A stretch of DNA of 61,471 nucleotides from assembly GCF_019112545.1 (NCBI RefSeq), contig NW_025064909.1, positions 136,843 to 198,313 on the forward strand, given 5' to 3'. Shown one piece after another: positions 20,845 to 31,807 of the stretch. The notes under the pieces are model-generated. The model did not search any database and was not told the DNA's origin. It saw nothing but the letters and a program-made list of their open reading frames with translations. How positions within the stretch are numbered: position 1 is the stretch's first letter; each line of letters opens with the position of its first letter. Origin of the DNA: Guyanagaster necrorhizus. Its lineage: Eukaryota; Basidiomycota; Agaricomycetes; Agaricales; Physalacriaceae. The position numbers were made by a program, and so were the translations under genes.

Positions 20845-22245
20845 TTAGAGGTATCTCTTTCTCCTAGTGACTAGGACTTGAGCTTCATGATCGACACATA
20901 AGATGCTAAGTCTGATATCCAATCCGTCTTTTTGGTACTTGCGAAACTCTTCGATATGTTCCTGAGTCAATCCCCAACTCAAGTCCTTCCCTGGCTCCGA
21001 CATATCCAAGGTGACGGCCGACAAGATCCTAGTGTTCCATCTAGAAGATACCATGTCAAAGAAAACATGATCAACGAAAGTACAGGGCGTGTTTATGAGG
21101 ACATCATCGATAGCGATATGAAGTTTCCTGAGGAGAGGAAGAAAGCTTTGCTGAGTAGAGGGATAGGAAGCCAAGCGGTCAATGAGGGCTTTGAATATGC
21201 GATCGTAGCCGGTGGCCCAGCGTTGTGTGGAGAGTTTGAGAGTATTGATGTGTGGGGCGCAATGGAGAATGTCAAAAATAATGTCAGTGAAGATGACATC
21301 GACAAGCTCGAGTGATACGAGAGAACATTGCGAGCGTTCGAGGAGGCTCAGAAGATCTGGAAGAGCGTCATCACGACAAAGTTCATTCGGGCTAGGAATG
21401 ACACGTATTTTCTCTAATTGGGGCAAGATTACGCTCCGAAATATGGCGCCTTGACATACCGTGAGATCGCGCAAACTTGATCGAAACGGAGGGGTAATGC
21501 TAATCGGTGCCAAGGATGGATAGCATATCAATTGCGTATGAAGTGTCTGTAGGTTTGGGCACCACCGAATCATATCAATAACACGGCGTACTTGTTGAGA
21601 ATCCCCCCAAGACGTATAGTAGAAGAATGCGATGATATTATTCCATGGCAGTTCGAACTGGATGCCGCCGTAGTTGTTATGAAGCTCAACAGTACGCAAA
21701 GCGGGGGCGTCCTGGAATGCATCGATACGCCGAGGTGCCAAGAATCGATGACAATAGACTGTCAGGTGAGACAGTTTGTTAAGCTGACGGCCAGAAATGT
21801 CAGATAAAAAATGAATAACATCGCGATCAGGGACGATGGTTAAGTGCTCCCACCGCCACGACTGAGCAATCGCGAGCTGATATATTGTCCTCTTCACCTC
21901 GAGAGGATACCTGTAGCAAAGGGATAACTCCAGGTCCAGGGCGAGGTAGGAAGAGCGCTCCAATGCTATCTTGAACCTAGACGCGGGATCCTTCACGACG
22001 CCGTCATCGGCAAGTGATATATGTGTCCACAAAGTCGGTGTGTTGTTGGCAATTTGCCTCCAGGGCGAGCATATTTGCCCAAGCTTCCATGGGCCCCTCT
22101 GGTAGTCATTAGCATCGAAATGCTCGAAGTAAGAACCGTGGTCCAGAACACACATATGAAATATGTAAATGAGAATTTCGACAAAAAGTCGGTCGATAGG
22201 AGCTGGTCTGCGCTCTTCGATGAACGACATGTCGGATGGGGACAT
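20845..22245 (-). CDS. F-box domain protein
   Basis: Single exon, 466 residues, ATG at 22245. The N-terminus has the mushroom F-box pattern: PIDRLFVEILIYIFHMCV (about 16-33), then WKLGQICSPWRQIANNTPTL and WTHISL (about 53-78). A leucine-rich-like body follows, with recurring FxxLPxLRxLxL-type segments (CPNLQTLHTQL, LPQLEKIRVI, LPLLRKLHIAI). By family knowledge such proteins couple a substrate-recognition body to an SCF ubiquitin ligase through Skp1 binding by the F-box. No introns or defects are seen. The usual Pro after the first Leu of the F-box is Phe here (RLF for RLP). Confidence 0.8.
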   Translation of the reverse strand: MSPSDMSFIEERRPAPIDRLFVEILIYIFHMCVLDHGSYFEHFDANDYQRGPWKLGQICSPWRQIANNTPTLWTHISLADDGVVKDPASRFKIALERSSYLALDLELSLCYRYPLEVKRTIYQLAIAQSWRWEHLTIVPDRDVIHFLSDISGRQLNKLSHLTVYCHRFLAPRRIDAFQDAPALRTVELHNNYGGIQFELPWNNIIAFFYYTSWGDSQQVRRVIDMIRWCPNLQTLHTQLICYPSLAPISITPPFRSSLRDLTVCQGAIFRSVILPQLEKIRVIPSPNELCRDDALPDLLSLLERSQCSLVSLELVDVIFTDIIFDILHCAPHINTLKLSTQRWATGYDRIFKALIDRLASYPSTQQSFLPLLRKLHIAIDDVLINTPCTFVDHVFFDMVSSRWNTRILSAVTLDMSEPGKDLSWGLTQEHIEEFRKYQKDGLDIRLSILCVDHEAQVLVTRRKRYL

Positions 22246-23060
22246 CGCGCCGGTAAGTGGATCGTATACACAGGAAACAATAATCTATGGTGGAGCACGA
22301 AACGGGACAGATGTAGCCGTCTGGTGATAGAAAAGTAACTGTTATATCATATCTTCAATGTTAGGGACATATAAAAGATTTTTGTTCAAAGCACGTACTG
22401 GTAAAGAAATGTCGCGTTTCAGTGAGGGTGGATCGATGAAAACCAACAACGGCAAATGCCGAGTGAATTTGAACTTAGATCGATGAATTTTCTGGTTGTC
22501 GGCCCCTTTTCCTTTACGTATGTTTTAACTGCAAGAGTTGCTGTTACTCGTTTGTATGTATTGTCCGGATTTTTTATCGCTCCCATATGAGCGTGATTAT
22601 CTGTTGTAAATATAGGCCAACAGAAGAAGTAATGATCTGCGACTAACTCCAGCTAACAATTAACATCCTTTGGAACGTACATCTCTTCAAATCCCATTTA
22701 CAGCCGAACGACTCGGTGAGCAGCATAAATGAAGCGACGTTGGCACCCCAATCTCCGAAGGCAAAGTGTACTGAAACGTACCGAAACCTCGATAGAATAC
22801 CGGAGAAAAGAATGAACAGCCGGACTATCGAGTGGCCTGGATTCGGTCGCACAATGCGGTTTTGTCATACCAGATCCTGGAAATTCTCACCAGATTATGT
22901 TCACAAATTCATATCGGGAGAATGATGAATCGCCGAGCTGGATTGCAAATGATGCTGTCGTACTTAGCTCAGAGAACGATATTAATGGAATCAATATCGT
23001 GAGACTTAATCTCTTCGACGCCGATATTGATCTGACCTATTTTCCAACGTAGGGAAGTGA
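22246..23060. other. Intergenic, possible decayed start of the RTA1 fragment
   Basis: Promoter side of the F-box gene. From about 22.7 kb sequence quality resembles a decayed gene, but no RTA1 middle segment can be read with confidence. Confidence 0.35.
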
Positions 23061-23658
23061 CGTGATGCTTGGGGATATTGGCTTCCAACTTGGTGCGTCC
23101 AGAAAGCTGTTCCGTGGCTATGACTAATCCTTTCGTAGGCGTCAGCGTATTCTACGCCATTCTGCGCTGTGAGTTTCTTCTCAGGTACAAGTACGACCGA
23201 CCTTTCACTCGGCACCGGAATCGGAACGTCTCCTCAACGACTCTTCCGTCGCCCAATTAACGCGGAGTTATGGACAAGAAAATAAAGTACATGATTCGAG
23301 CTTTGGCTTTCAACACTGTGTGTCTTATCATTCGGTATGTTAATTCGCAGTGTTCTCTTTTGTTTCTCACCTAAAGTCTTTGTACAGGGAAATTTACAGG
23401 ACTATTGAACTCGAAGATGGGTGGAATGGGAAGATCATCCACACGCAGGTGTACTTTAGTGGGGTTTATTTCCTCGCGTCCTTTATACATGGCTTATCAA
23501 CTGACTCAGATGGCTTCGACGGTGCTATGGTCATCTTGGCAATCTACACCTTGAATTTTGCTCATCCTGGACGCCTGATTGGAAGAGGGATGGGTAGAGA
23601 CCGAGCCATCGAAGATCAGAAAAGTGAGAGCGTTATTGAGCTAGGTGCAGCAACCTAG
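23061..23658 (+). pseudogene. RTA1-like membrane protein, C-terminal half
   Basis: Plus-strand exons: about 23061-23092 (MLGDIGFQLG), 23139 to about 23332 (GVSVFYAILRCEFLLRYKYD ... MDKKIKYMIRALAFN), 23389-23458 (EIYRTIELEDGWNGKII) and 23510-23658 (GFDGAMVILAIYTLNFAHPG and a charged tail ending ELGAAT). All three introns fit consensus. This is the C-terminal half of the RTA1 family, seven-TM fungal membrane proteins linked to lipid translocation and drug resistance. An in-frame TAA at 23258-23260 sits in the loop before MDKK, and the first half is absent on this strand. The first half occurs inverted at 25.0-25.5 kb. Confidence 0.75.
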
Positions 23659-24329
23659 ATTCAGGGATAAACGATGTTTCATTCCTAACACGTAAATCGA
23701 CGGACAGTAAAGAGTGGCTAGCTATACAGAAATACATTGTGGATGGATCAAGAAATAAAGGAAATTACATATATAACTCCGCCTCCAGAAAGGACGCCGG
23801 GTGGCACGATTAGCGACCCCAGCCTTTCCCTTCGCACTGTGGACATAACGCACTGGCATACATATCGGAGGGTAAAAAAACCGGTTTGAATTTAAGCGCG
23901 ACGACTGATCTTGAAAGCACCACAAGCGGTGGTTTTATAATAAGATCAGTATTATATATGCATGAAATGAGATTTTTCACCTGCTCGGGCTTGGTTAAAC
24001 ATTCTGGAAATCTTGACTTCATAGGATATCCGGTCAGACATAAACATTTATGCACCTTGAATGCGCGCAGGACAGGAGACAATAAAACTTCTTTAAGAAG
24101 TGGACATAATACAAAGCAAAGGTAACGTTTCGTCGTGACGTCGATTCGGCCATTCTTTGAGGCCTAGGGAGCGCTGGGGTCTCCATTTTTTTTTACAGCT
24201 ACAAGGTCTCTCATCGGCCACTTGAATTAGTTTATCTAATGCCGAGCTGACGGTTCGGGCACCTGGTTGCCCGAAGCTCTTCCCCGTCAGGAAGAAATCA
24301 AGCTATTATCGGCTAAATGCTTTAGAGGT
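23659..24329. other. Intergenic, nothing recognised
   Basis: No supported gene. A poly-T run lies near 24187-24195. Confidence 0.4.
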
Positions 24330-24780
24330 ACGTTTCTCAATCGATTTTGCCTTGATAAATAGATTTACGAACCTTGGCTGCTTGTCGGGCGAGGTGCAGT
24401 GCCAGTTTGTAGATACTCGCTCCAACCAGTAGAATCGCCAAAATGAAGGAGCCTGTGTCAACTGTAGCTGCGTCAGACGAGCCATGAAGGGTCAGAACAT
24501 AGCAGCAAGAACAAAACGAAGGTTGTTGTCGTCGTGATGGTCGATGGCAAAGGATGTTTGGCGACGTCAACAATCAAACCTGGCTCTCCTCACCACACCT
24601 GCACACAAGTCGAGACAATATCGTCTCGTAGATGTGTCTGCAACATTTTCTTGGAGCATCTAAGGCGTACACGATACCGAAGAGCGGCTTGGCTGCCAGT
24701 TTGGACGAGATCTCCAGTGAGAAAGCCTATTTCTTCCTCTCTTCACTGTTCTTACACTCAATTCTAAGCCTTTGTAGGCG
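24330..24780 (-). pseudogene. Unidentified relic, second copy of the 7.1-7.75 kb block
   Basis: Minus strand reads EISSKLAAKPLFGIVYALDA, CRHIYETILSRLVCRCGEE and a stop, then a shared untranslatable piece, then SSDAATVDTGSFILAILLVG, ASIYKLALHLARQAAKVRK and SIYQGKID. Matches the plus strand near 7.1-7.75 kb. It lies just downstream of the RTA1 N-terminal half on the same strand, but the sequence does not look like RTA1. The parent protein is unknown. Confidence 0.4.
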
Positions 24781-25004
24781 GAGAACGAAGTCTGTTTATC
24801 GTCTCAATTATAGGAAATCACTGAAGGGCTGGCCCTCTTCTAAAGGGATCTCTTCCATTACCAGAAGTCGGTCCCGGTCGTTGGCAGTAGCTCTTCGTGA
24901 CATTTGTTCGTCTTTACTAGGTAGTACGCAGGAAGGTTCTATGCGCCTTGCAATGGTCTGGTAACTCAAAGAAGGATGGAAGTTAGGTCAGATCCTTCCT
25001 ATAT

Positions 25005-25545
25005 GCGCCAATATCACTCTGGTTGATATAATCTTAAGTATGAGTGATCCGTGAGTGACAAGACAGGTAGAAACACAATAAGGCTTACAGGCCCTCGGTC
25101 TCAGTCTACTGTAGGCCGGTCCAAGAATACGGATAATTGCACCGAGGGTGATGAAATTGGCGGCAACAAGAGGCGTAGGTCCGATAATTGTAGCCGTTAT
25201 TCTGTTCAAATTGGGGAAAGTACGATCTAGGTTACAAAATGGTTGAGCATACTGGATGGTATCGGGCGTATCGAGACGCGGAGAGATACTCGACCAAAAT
25301 CGCGCACTCCATCCCAAGATGTCCAAGCATCCAGCTAAGAGGACGGTCGGGATTATCCAACACGTGCGGTAGTACAAGCCTTGGAAGGTGTGCGTCACTA
25401 GCCAAAATAAAAATCAATCCGCGGCTAGAAAGGTGCGCCTACTCATGCGTAGAAATACCGGATAGAATGACAAACATGAGTGTGACGCCTTTGGTGGGTA
25501 CATATCCGTATAAATCGTCATCATTCGCTTCTTCTTGAGAAAAGG
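25005..25545 (-). pseudogene. RTA1-like membrane protein, N-terminal half
   Basis: Minus strand: YGYVPTKGVTLMFVILS, an intron, THTFQGLYYRTCWIIPTVLL then GCLDILGWSARFWSSISP, a short GT...AG-bounded piece of 34 nt, then TATIIGPTPLVAANFITLGA and IIRILGPAYSRL. These are TM1-TM4 landmarks of RTA1 proteins (notably GWSARLWSS and IAPTPLVAANF in the family). After PRA a donor-like gtaagc is followed by a fragment that breaks off. The piece of 34 nt is too short for an intron and looks deleted, so this half is decayed. Orientation is opposite to the C-terminal half at 23.1-23.7 kb. Confidence 0.75.
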
Positions 25546-27039
25546 CCTTAACTGGGATGAGCTAGTTAAGAATCAGCTATAGATGCGGAGAAAAAACACG
25601 CACGATGATCTAGAATCATGGTGAGAGAATGAAGATGAGGGAACACGACGAAGCAAAATCTTTCGTCAATGCACTTTCAGAATGAATCGCTATATCCTCT
25701 CTCGAGATTTCATGATATCCGCAGCTAGGAGTAAATGCATCGCCTCCTTCGCATACATCTGAAAATCAGCCAATGAGCGGGGTGTCTTGTCCGGGCGCCA
25801 TGATTGTGCCCATCGAAACAGGATACAACAAGGCTTGAGATCCAATAGCGTTACAGACTTATATATAGCTCCAGAGATGTCCAGCGAGACCCGTATTCAT
25901 AACCTTGGATTCGATCTAGGAAAATAACTGAGTTTTAGTACACAGGCGAAGAGCCTTAAACGTTGGTGCACCCAGGGCTGCGACTGCAGATTGAAACATC
26001 GACACCGCCGCACCACCTTGCGAACCATGGCAGAGGTAAGAAGGTCCGCAGCAGCATATGTATGAGGAAGAGAACGGTAGGCAGGTCGTAGAATTGTATT
26101 AATACGCATAAGAAATCTGTCCAGACGACAAGCCTGAAACCAATTCCAGGTTGCGCAGTAGCCAGCCGATGTTTTGACTGTAGATTGGTCTAGCGTCCCC
26201 GTCATTCGGCTTTCTCCTGGATGACAAAAAAGGGCTTCGGTTCTTTCCTAGAAAATTACGAACGACAAGACCAGATTGCCTGTGGAATGACCTCGTAAAT
26301 GGCTGAGAGGACCATAGAGCCAAGGGATCTGCGCCACATTGTCCTCATTTTCTCTCAGAAATGCCTGAAACGTGAGCGAAGGAAGCTTGAGGTTCTCGTT
26401 GTTTGACCGAAGTTGTGAAGTAGCGTTAGATGCTTAAGCTAGACAGCAATTATGACAAGCAGAAGAGCCTGTTCAAATAAAAATAAGAGCGAAGGAAGTT
26501 AGGGGAAACGTCCTGCTAGTGAATTCGAGAAAGAAGGAGACATGGAATGCGCGGTGTTACACAGATCCCAAATTCATTTTGGTTGTATCCGGCTTCCCGG
26601 ATAGGCTACCCCACTTTTGTTCTCTCTAAATATAGAGCCAACCAAAAACAGGCAATGCGGATGGTCTGAGGAGAAATCATGCTGAAATCGTACGCTGTTG
26701 TGCAATCGAAAACAGGAACGCTACAACCCGGGCCGGCTTTGCGGAAGACCGCGTACCACGGGCACGTGCCCAACTCCCTTCTAAATCTCAACTTGAACCT
26801 TGTTCCGTTCTCGTGAAGAAATGTAAAAGAAACGTGCAAAATCTTTTCAGTGAACAAGCGTTGTTGTCATCAGGCTCTGGCCCCCTGTTACTAGTTGATG
26901 AGTGGCTTATCTATGTAATACAGAACAAAGCAACTCCGCGACTGATGCTACTTCCGGGCGTTCCTTGTTTCCGTTTCAGTACATGGTATCTGGTATATAT
27001 TCTGGAACAGCTTGCCTCTCACGCCTCCGTCAAACAACT
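25546..27039. other. Gene-poor stretch upstream of LRR-like gene B
   Basis: Minus-strand open frames at 25897-26323 and 26606-26857 have somewhat protein-like composition but no family I recognise and no consistent splice pattern. The last part is the promoter of the plus-strand gene. Confidence 0.35.
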
Positions 27040-28303
27040 ATGGCTCCTTCGCGAAGAGTAAGTGGTTTCTCTCAGTTAGGCTTTCTATATTCTGAGTTTT
27101 CACATTTCTCAGCGCCGCAGCCGCCGCTCTCACACGATTGAAGAGTTATTTTCTGCGGACATCCTCAACTTTAACAAATTTTCTGTCCGGGAAATCTACA
27201 ACGCCCTTCAGCAATTTCCCAACTTACTCTCGCGCGGATTCGCGATGCTCGATCTCTATGCTGCTGATCAAGAAGTATATTCGGATCCATATTATCACGC
27301 CATCATGGATCTTCTGAAGAATACGCGGCTCCAAAGTATCGGATGCGCCGATATGTCTGTGTCACCCAATGAGGTTGGCGTATGGCGAGGCACTTTTCTT
27401 AACGTCACGAATCTCGACTTGCTTCACGTAACCTGTAGCACGGTCCAGTATCAAATTATGTTGGACTCTGTACCGAACCTGGAATCTTTTTGGACAGAAG
27501 AAATGCACATTACTACCTTGGCACAATGGGTTAATTACAGTAAATTTGACGCCATGGTCGAGAGACCGGAACAGTGGGGGATGATCGGGCGAGAGCAGAA
27601 AGGCGTTCAGCTGTCCGAGCCCACATTAACCATAATTACACCCGATGATGAGGTGTTGGCGACCCGGTTTGCTAGTCGACAATCCCCATGTCGGACGAGT
27701 GGGTTGAGCTCACTATTCTACCAGGGCAACAATAGTGAACAGGTGACTGTGTCCCTCTCTGTTCTTTTGGCGCTCGCTAGAAATGGGGTAGAGTTTGTTT
27801 GCAATGGATATAACTCAGGTATCTCTACGTCTTGGCTAGTTTAGCAGCAACGTCGCGTACTGATCATCGTCCTAGAAAGCCGGATTCCCCCACTTATAAT
27901 TCCTTCGAAATACATCTCTGTTTTCGATTGCGTTTTTGAACTGGAAGATGACTGCAAGACCGTTCATCCCCTCGAATGGCTCACCAGATCGTTCAGCATG
28001 GTGACGACTCCAACGCAGATTCAAACACTGATTATTACGATGGATCCATGCAGCGACATCGACGAATCTACACTTCCAGATCCGGATGATCCGATCGTAG
28101 GGATGTGGAACGAGCTGGACGAAGCACTTTGTCGTTGGCAGGTCTCGTTTCGTGCGTTGGTCTTCAAGCCTGGAACCCCAGATGCTGCGTTGTGGAGCAG
28201 AATCGTTCGGTGGCTGGGAGATGTCTGTCTCCCAAAAGTTAAAAGAAGGTATGAGGAAATGGGACCAATGCATTTTCAGGTGAGACCATTCGGGTACATA
28301 TGA
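27040..28303 (+). CDS. LRR-like repeat protein B
   Basis: 383 residues from exons 27040-27057 (six codons, MAPSRR), 27113-27818 and 27876-28303. Introns of 55 and 57 nt; the second has branch site tactgat and lies in phase 1 at the position shared by the family. Leucine-rich-like segments: TFLNVTNLDLLHVTC, SVPNLESFWTEEM. The tail HPLEWLTRSFSMV and MWNELDEALCRWQ aligns with WWTATLNRL and ALDEALCHAA of copy A. N-terminal residues are basic. It is convergent with copy C, 222 bp apart. No F-box is seen. Function unknown, probably a recognition module. Confidence 0.75.
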
Positions 28304-28525
28304 AAGAGTCGTAGCAAGAAGAGATGGGCGGCACTGGAAAGTTGAGCGGCCAATAACAGAATATATTTGTCCAAACTTAATTACACTGGGAACAAGCCGG
28401 AGTGGCAAAGCCGTTCCAAAGAGATATCATCACGATGAGAAGAGTATGACTGCCTCTATTATCGGTCCTAGAATTATATTCAATTAAAATGTCATGCATG
28501 TAAGACTGTTGTCGGTAATGAAAGA

Positions 28526-29688
28526 CTAAGGATCCCATCGAAGACTGAGGCCTTGATGGTTCTCGAAACATTGGACCAGAGCCTCGGATTTGAGCCACTC
28601 GTCATAAAACCTCATGTTGAAGGCAATGTCAGAGAGGTCCAGAGGTCTAGGCACTACCGAGAACTCAGTCAATTTGAACTTCTGGTCCGACAAAATCTCG
28701 TCAAAGATAATCCATGAAAATGCCTTCCCTCCCGTGGGCAGGAAAGGATACGTCTTTGGGGCAACATCGACCATGATACAAATATCAGTGAGATTGTTTA
28801 TCTCTGGGACTTGCTTAAACATCGATGCCCACCACCGCAAACAGTCATTTGTGTGCTCAAAGTTATATTCACCATTCAGGGGAATCATCACCTCAAGAGA
28901 GTGGACACTAGCAAGATTAAGGGGTGGTGGCCGTGCTGTATGACCTGCATATTCAGAAACCGATACCCGGTAAATGGGGCAAAAGGCCTACCTAGATCAA
29001 AACTCACACAATTAACCGACAAGTCGCAAGGTTCCGCGATGTCGATCAGAGTTGCAATCTGACGAATGACATCCTCCCCTCCTGTACCTTCGATCGCAAG
29101 AGTTTCAAGGCGGCGAAATGAGACGGGGGAATTTATCCTTATAAAAGGGTCAAGCGTATTGGTGGTGCCTTCGCCAACAGAGATAGAGAAAGACGAGATT
29201 TCAGGGCCGTGCTGATTATTCCGGATGGTTTGCGCATCGAATGCTTGGATGTTCGCATGCACGGCGAAGATGTTGGTACTAGTAAGCTTGACTTCATCCA
29301 AGGTCAGCTCCGTGAGTTTCGGAAATGCGCGTATGAGGGAGAAAAGCTCGATCCCTCCAAGACTGACAGCCTCTAGCTCAAGTGAGGTGATGTTGGGGAA
29401 CGCAGTGATAGTGAGATGCCACCGAATGGGAGACCCGAAATCACCCCAACTCAAACCACTGAGGAACATGTTGGTTATCGAAGGGTGGTGTGAGAGGGCC
29501 TCTACGAATGTCAGTAGGAAAGGGTCGCTATGACTGTCCAAAGGGCCCAAGCGCTGGATGTTGATCCATTCGAAGTGACGTCCAAGGACATCATCGAGAG
29601 AAGACGCGGAGCGGAGGTGGTGATATAGGTCCTCGCAAGTGGCTGGTAGGCCGTAATTTGAACTGATGAGCGTGTAGGGCGAAGACAT
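28526..29688 (-). CDS. LRR-like repeat protein C
   Basis: 371 residues from exons 28992-29688 and 28526-28944; intron of 47 nt in phase 1 (gtaggc...tgcag). I chose the ATG at 29688 (AAAA-ATG-T); the frame continues upstream to 29919 but that part looks like leader. Leucine-rich-like segments include ITNMFLSGLSWGDFGS, FPNITSLELEAVSL and FPKLTELTLDEVKL. Exon 2 has LTNDCLRWW-like and NNLTDICIMVDV segments shared with the relic at 4.45-4.84 kb. Compared with copies A and B it lacks the short 5' exon. Same family, function unknown. Confidence 0.75.
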
Positions 29689-31369
29689 TTTTGAGGCAAC
29701 TTTTATGGAGAAGCACTGGCAGTATATGTGGGGCGTTGGTGGGAGACGAAGACTCGTGAAAAGCCACCAATAGTTATTATATGAGGCCTTGTTACCTGCG
29801 ACCAAGCCCGATCCATTGTGACCAAGACAACATTCAAAGACGAAAAGGGAATAAGCAACAAAAGCCAACATCGGAGAAGGCCAAGCTACTCTACCCGAAG
29901 GTAGAATCGGGACGGGCATGTACTAAATAGGACCTGTCTGATCTCTGTCGAGACGGTCGATCAATGGTCCGAGCCTCGGAAAATGTGCAGACAACGTTCC
30001 CTGGATGGGTTCAGTCAGCTTCAGCAGGCTAGGGTGACAAAATCCATAGCAACAATGCTTCGGATACAAGTCAAGAGCAGCGAGGCGCTGATAGTTATCC
30101 TTTATCACGGACCTCGTGGTTGACGTCATTTTTGAGTCGGATTATGCCCCCGCATTCACGTTTGTCGCTAATCGCTGATAATTACTGTTTTTACTCATCC
30201 TGCAGAGATATAAAGGGTCGTCATTATTAGCATTGACTAATAATTACCTGGCTAGCTGACCCATATTAGCTGGCAGCTGTTGGCCGAATCGAGGTATTGT
30301 AGCGTTCGGGCGTATCTATCAAATTCTGTCGTGTAGGTCCGTTATATATATGATCGTTTATCGTAACGTGTGCTGCAGTTCGAGTCACCAGGAATCAGGC
30401 GAAAACAACATCATGAATTTCAATAAGATGACCAACACCATGCTATCGACAACTACATCCCTAGGCATGATCTAGAGAAGATCCGACTGCATTCCAAGTG
30501 TGACATCTCAAAACGGATCGAATTTTCGGTTCCGTCGCCATCAGCCAGAGGAAGCAGAGGAACAGAAGGAGGTCATCCAGTGACAGCGAAATCCTCTGAC
30601 CATCTCGTAGGACTTAATACGAACCTCCCCCGAACACTGCGATCCTATCCTAGGCTTCATGAATGTCAGAGAGACCGCAGATCAACGCATTTATAACTGT
30701 ACATTCACATTCCGTCAGGCTCTTTGTGCCCCGACCCGAAATTTCAGAGTCTTTTCAGAGTCCTTCGCTTGTCTGAAGACTGGCTGTAATCATCATTACC
30801 TGCAAGTTACTTAGTCCCGTTGAATGTTACGCCTTAGTTATATCTCACCAGATATCTGAATTAGAATAAGGATGCATGTCGGCGGCATCATTTTCCCACC
30901 GCAGCTTAGTGAGCGGACATCTACGGCACGGTATAATTGTTAGCAACAGCTTGTTTCCGAATCCCTATTTTTGTTTGCCTCCTCCCATACTGTCCTCCAT
31001 CATGCTTCTGATTCGCCGACCCTCTGTCGGTATGCATCGAAGTGCCCGACTGAGGTGTCCACAGGGAAGGAGGTGAAGTCAAGGCAAATCACCACCGCCG
31101 CGCCACTCCCATGTGCTTAGGAAAACTTTCTCGCACAATGCTGTTATCCTCTTCGGTCAGATAGTACCATTGCACAACCCATTGGATAAAGAGGTAATCT
31201 CGTGGTTTGGGATATTCGGGGTACCCCACTATACAAAACGTCAGATACGAGGGTTAGTGGGAACAAAAAAAACATTGAACATGCCCTTCCGGCGTGCCCG
31301 TTCCTGCGTGCAGAATGGCACGATGCGGAGAAGAATTCAGATCCACAACCCGTGCATCGTAACATTCGC
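29689..31369. other. Intergenic, nothing recognised
   Basis: Upstream region of LRR-like gene C and a non-coding-looking stretch with several in-frame stops in all frames. No repeats stand out. Confidence 0.4.
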
Positions 31370-31807
31370 CTACTTATTTCTGGCGGATTCACAGGTGGAT
31401 TCGGGATATGGCACTGAAGAGATAAAATTAGGATTAGTGGCTGGGCTGCAGTCCTGTTCAACGGCGACCACCCAAGGGTTAGTCATATTGATGAGCAGTC
31501 CCGGGAATGAGGTGGTGAGGGTCCTCTTGACCTCATCTAGGGATATCATTTCGTGCATGTATTGGACTGGGTAAGTCGGCGTGTTCGCAAAGTAATCCAC
31601 ATCATCAGGGGCGATCGACTTTATAAAGTCTGCATATTCGACAATGATGTTGTCCATGATGTACATGCACCATGGGACAAGTCGAGGCCAAAAAGCCATG
31701 AATTTCTGGTACGCGTGAATCTTCGTGGAACTGCGATGACTGCGATACAATACGATATATTCCCGAATACAGACATGTATTTTCAGGAGCATCGTAGTAC
31801 GAGCCAA
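31370..31807 (-). CDS. Unrecognised open reading frame, possibly a gene fragment
   Basis: 145-codon frame on the minus strand. The composition looks like real protein: KFMAFWPRLVPWCMYIMDNI, APDDVDYFANTPTYPVQYMH and MTNPWVVAVEQDC. No introns could be placed confidently on either side, and upstream and downstream frames do not extend it. I do not recognise the family. It could be one exon of a decayed gene. Confidence 0.35.
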   Translation of the reverse strand: MARTTMLLKIHVCIREYIVLYRSHRSSTKIHAYQKFMAFWPRLVPWCMYIMDNIIVEYADFIKSIAPDDVDYFANTPTYPVQYMHEMISLDEVKRTLTTSFPGLLINMTNPWVVAVEQDCSPATNPNFISSVPYPESTCESARNK

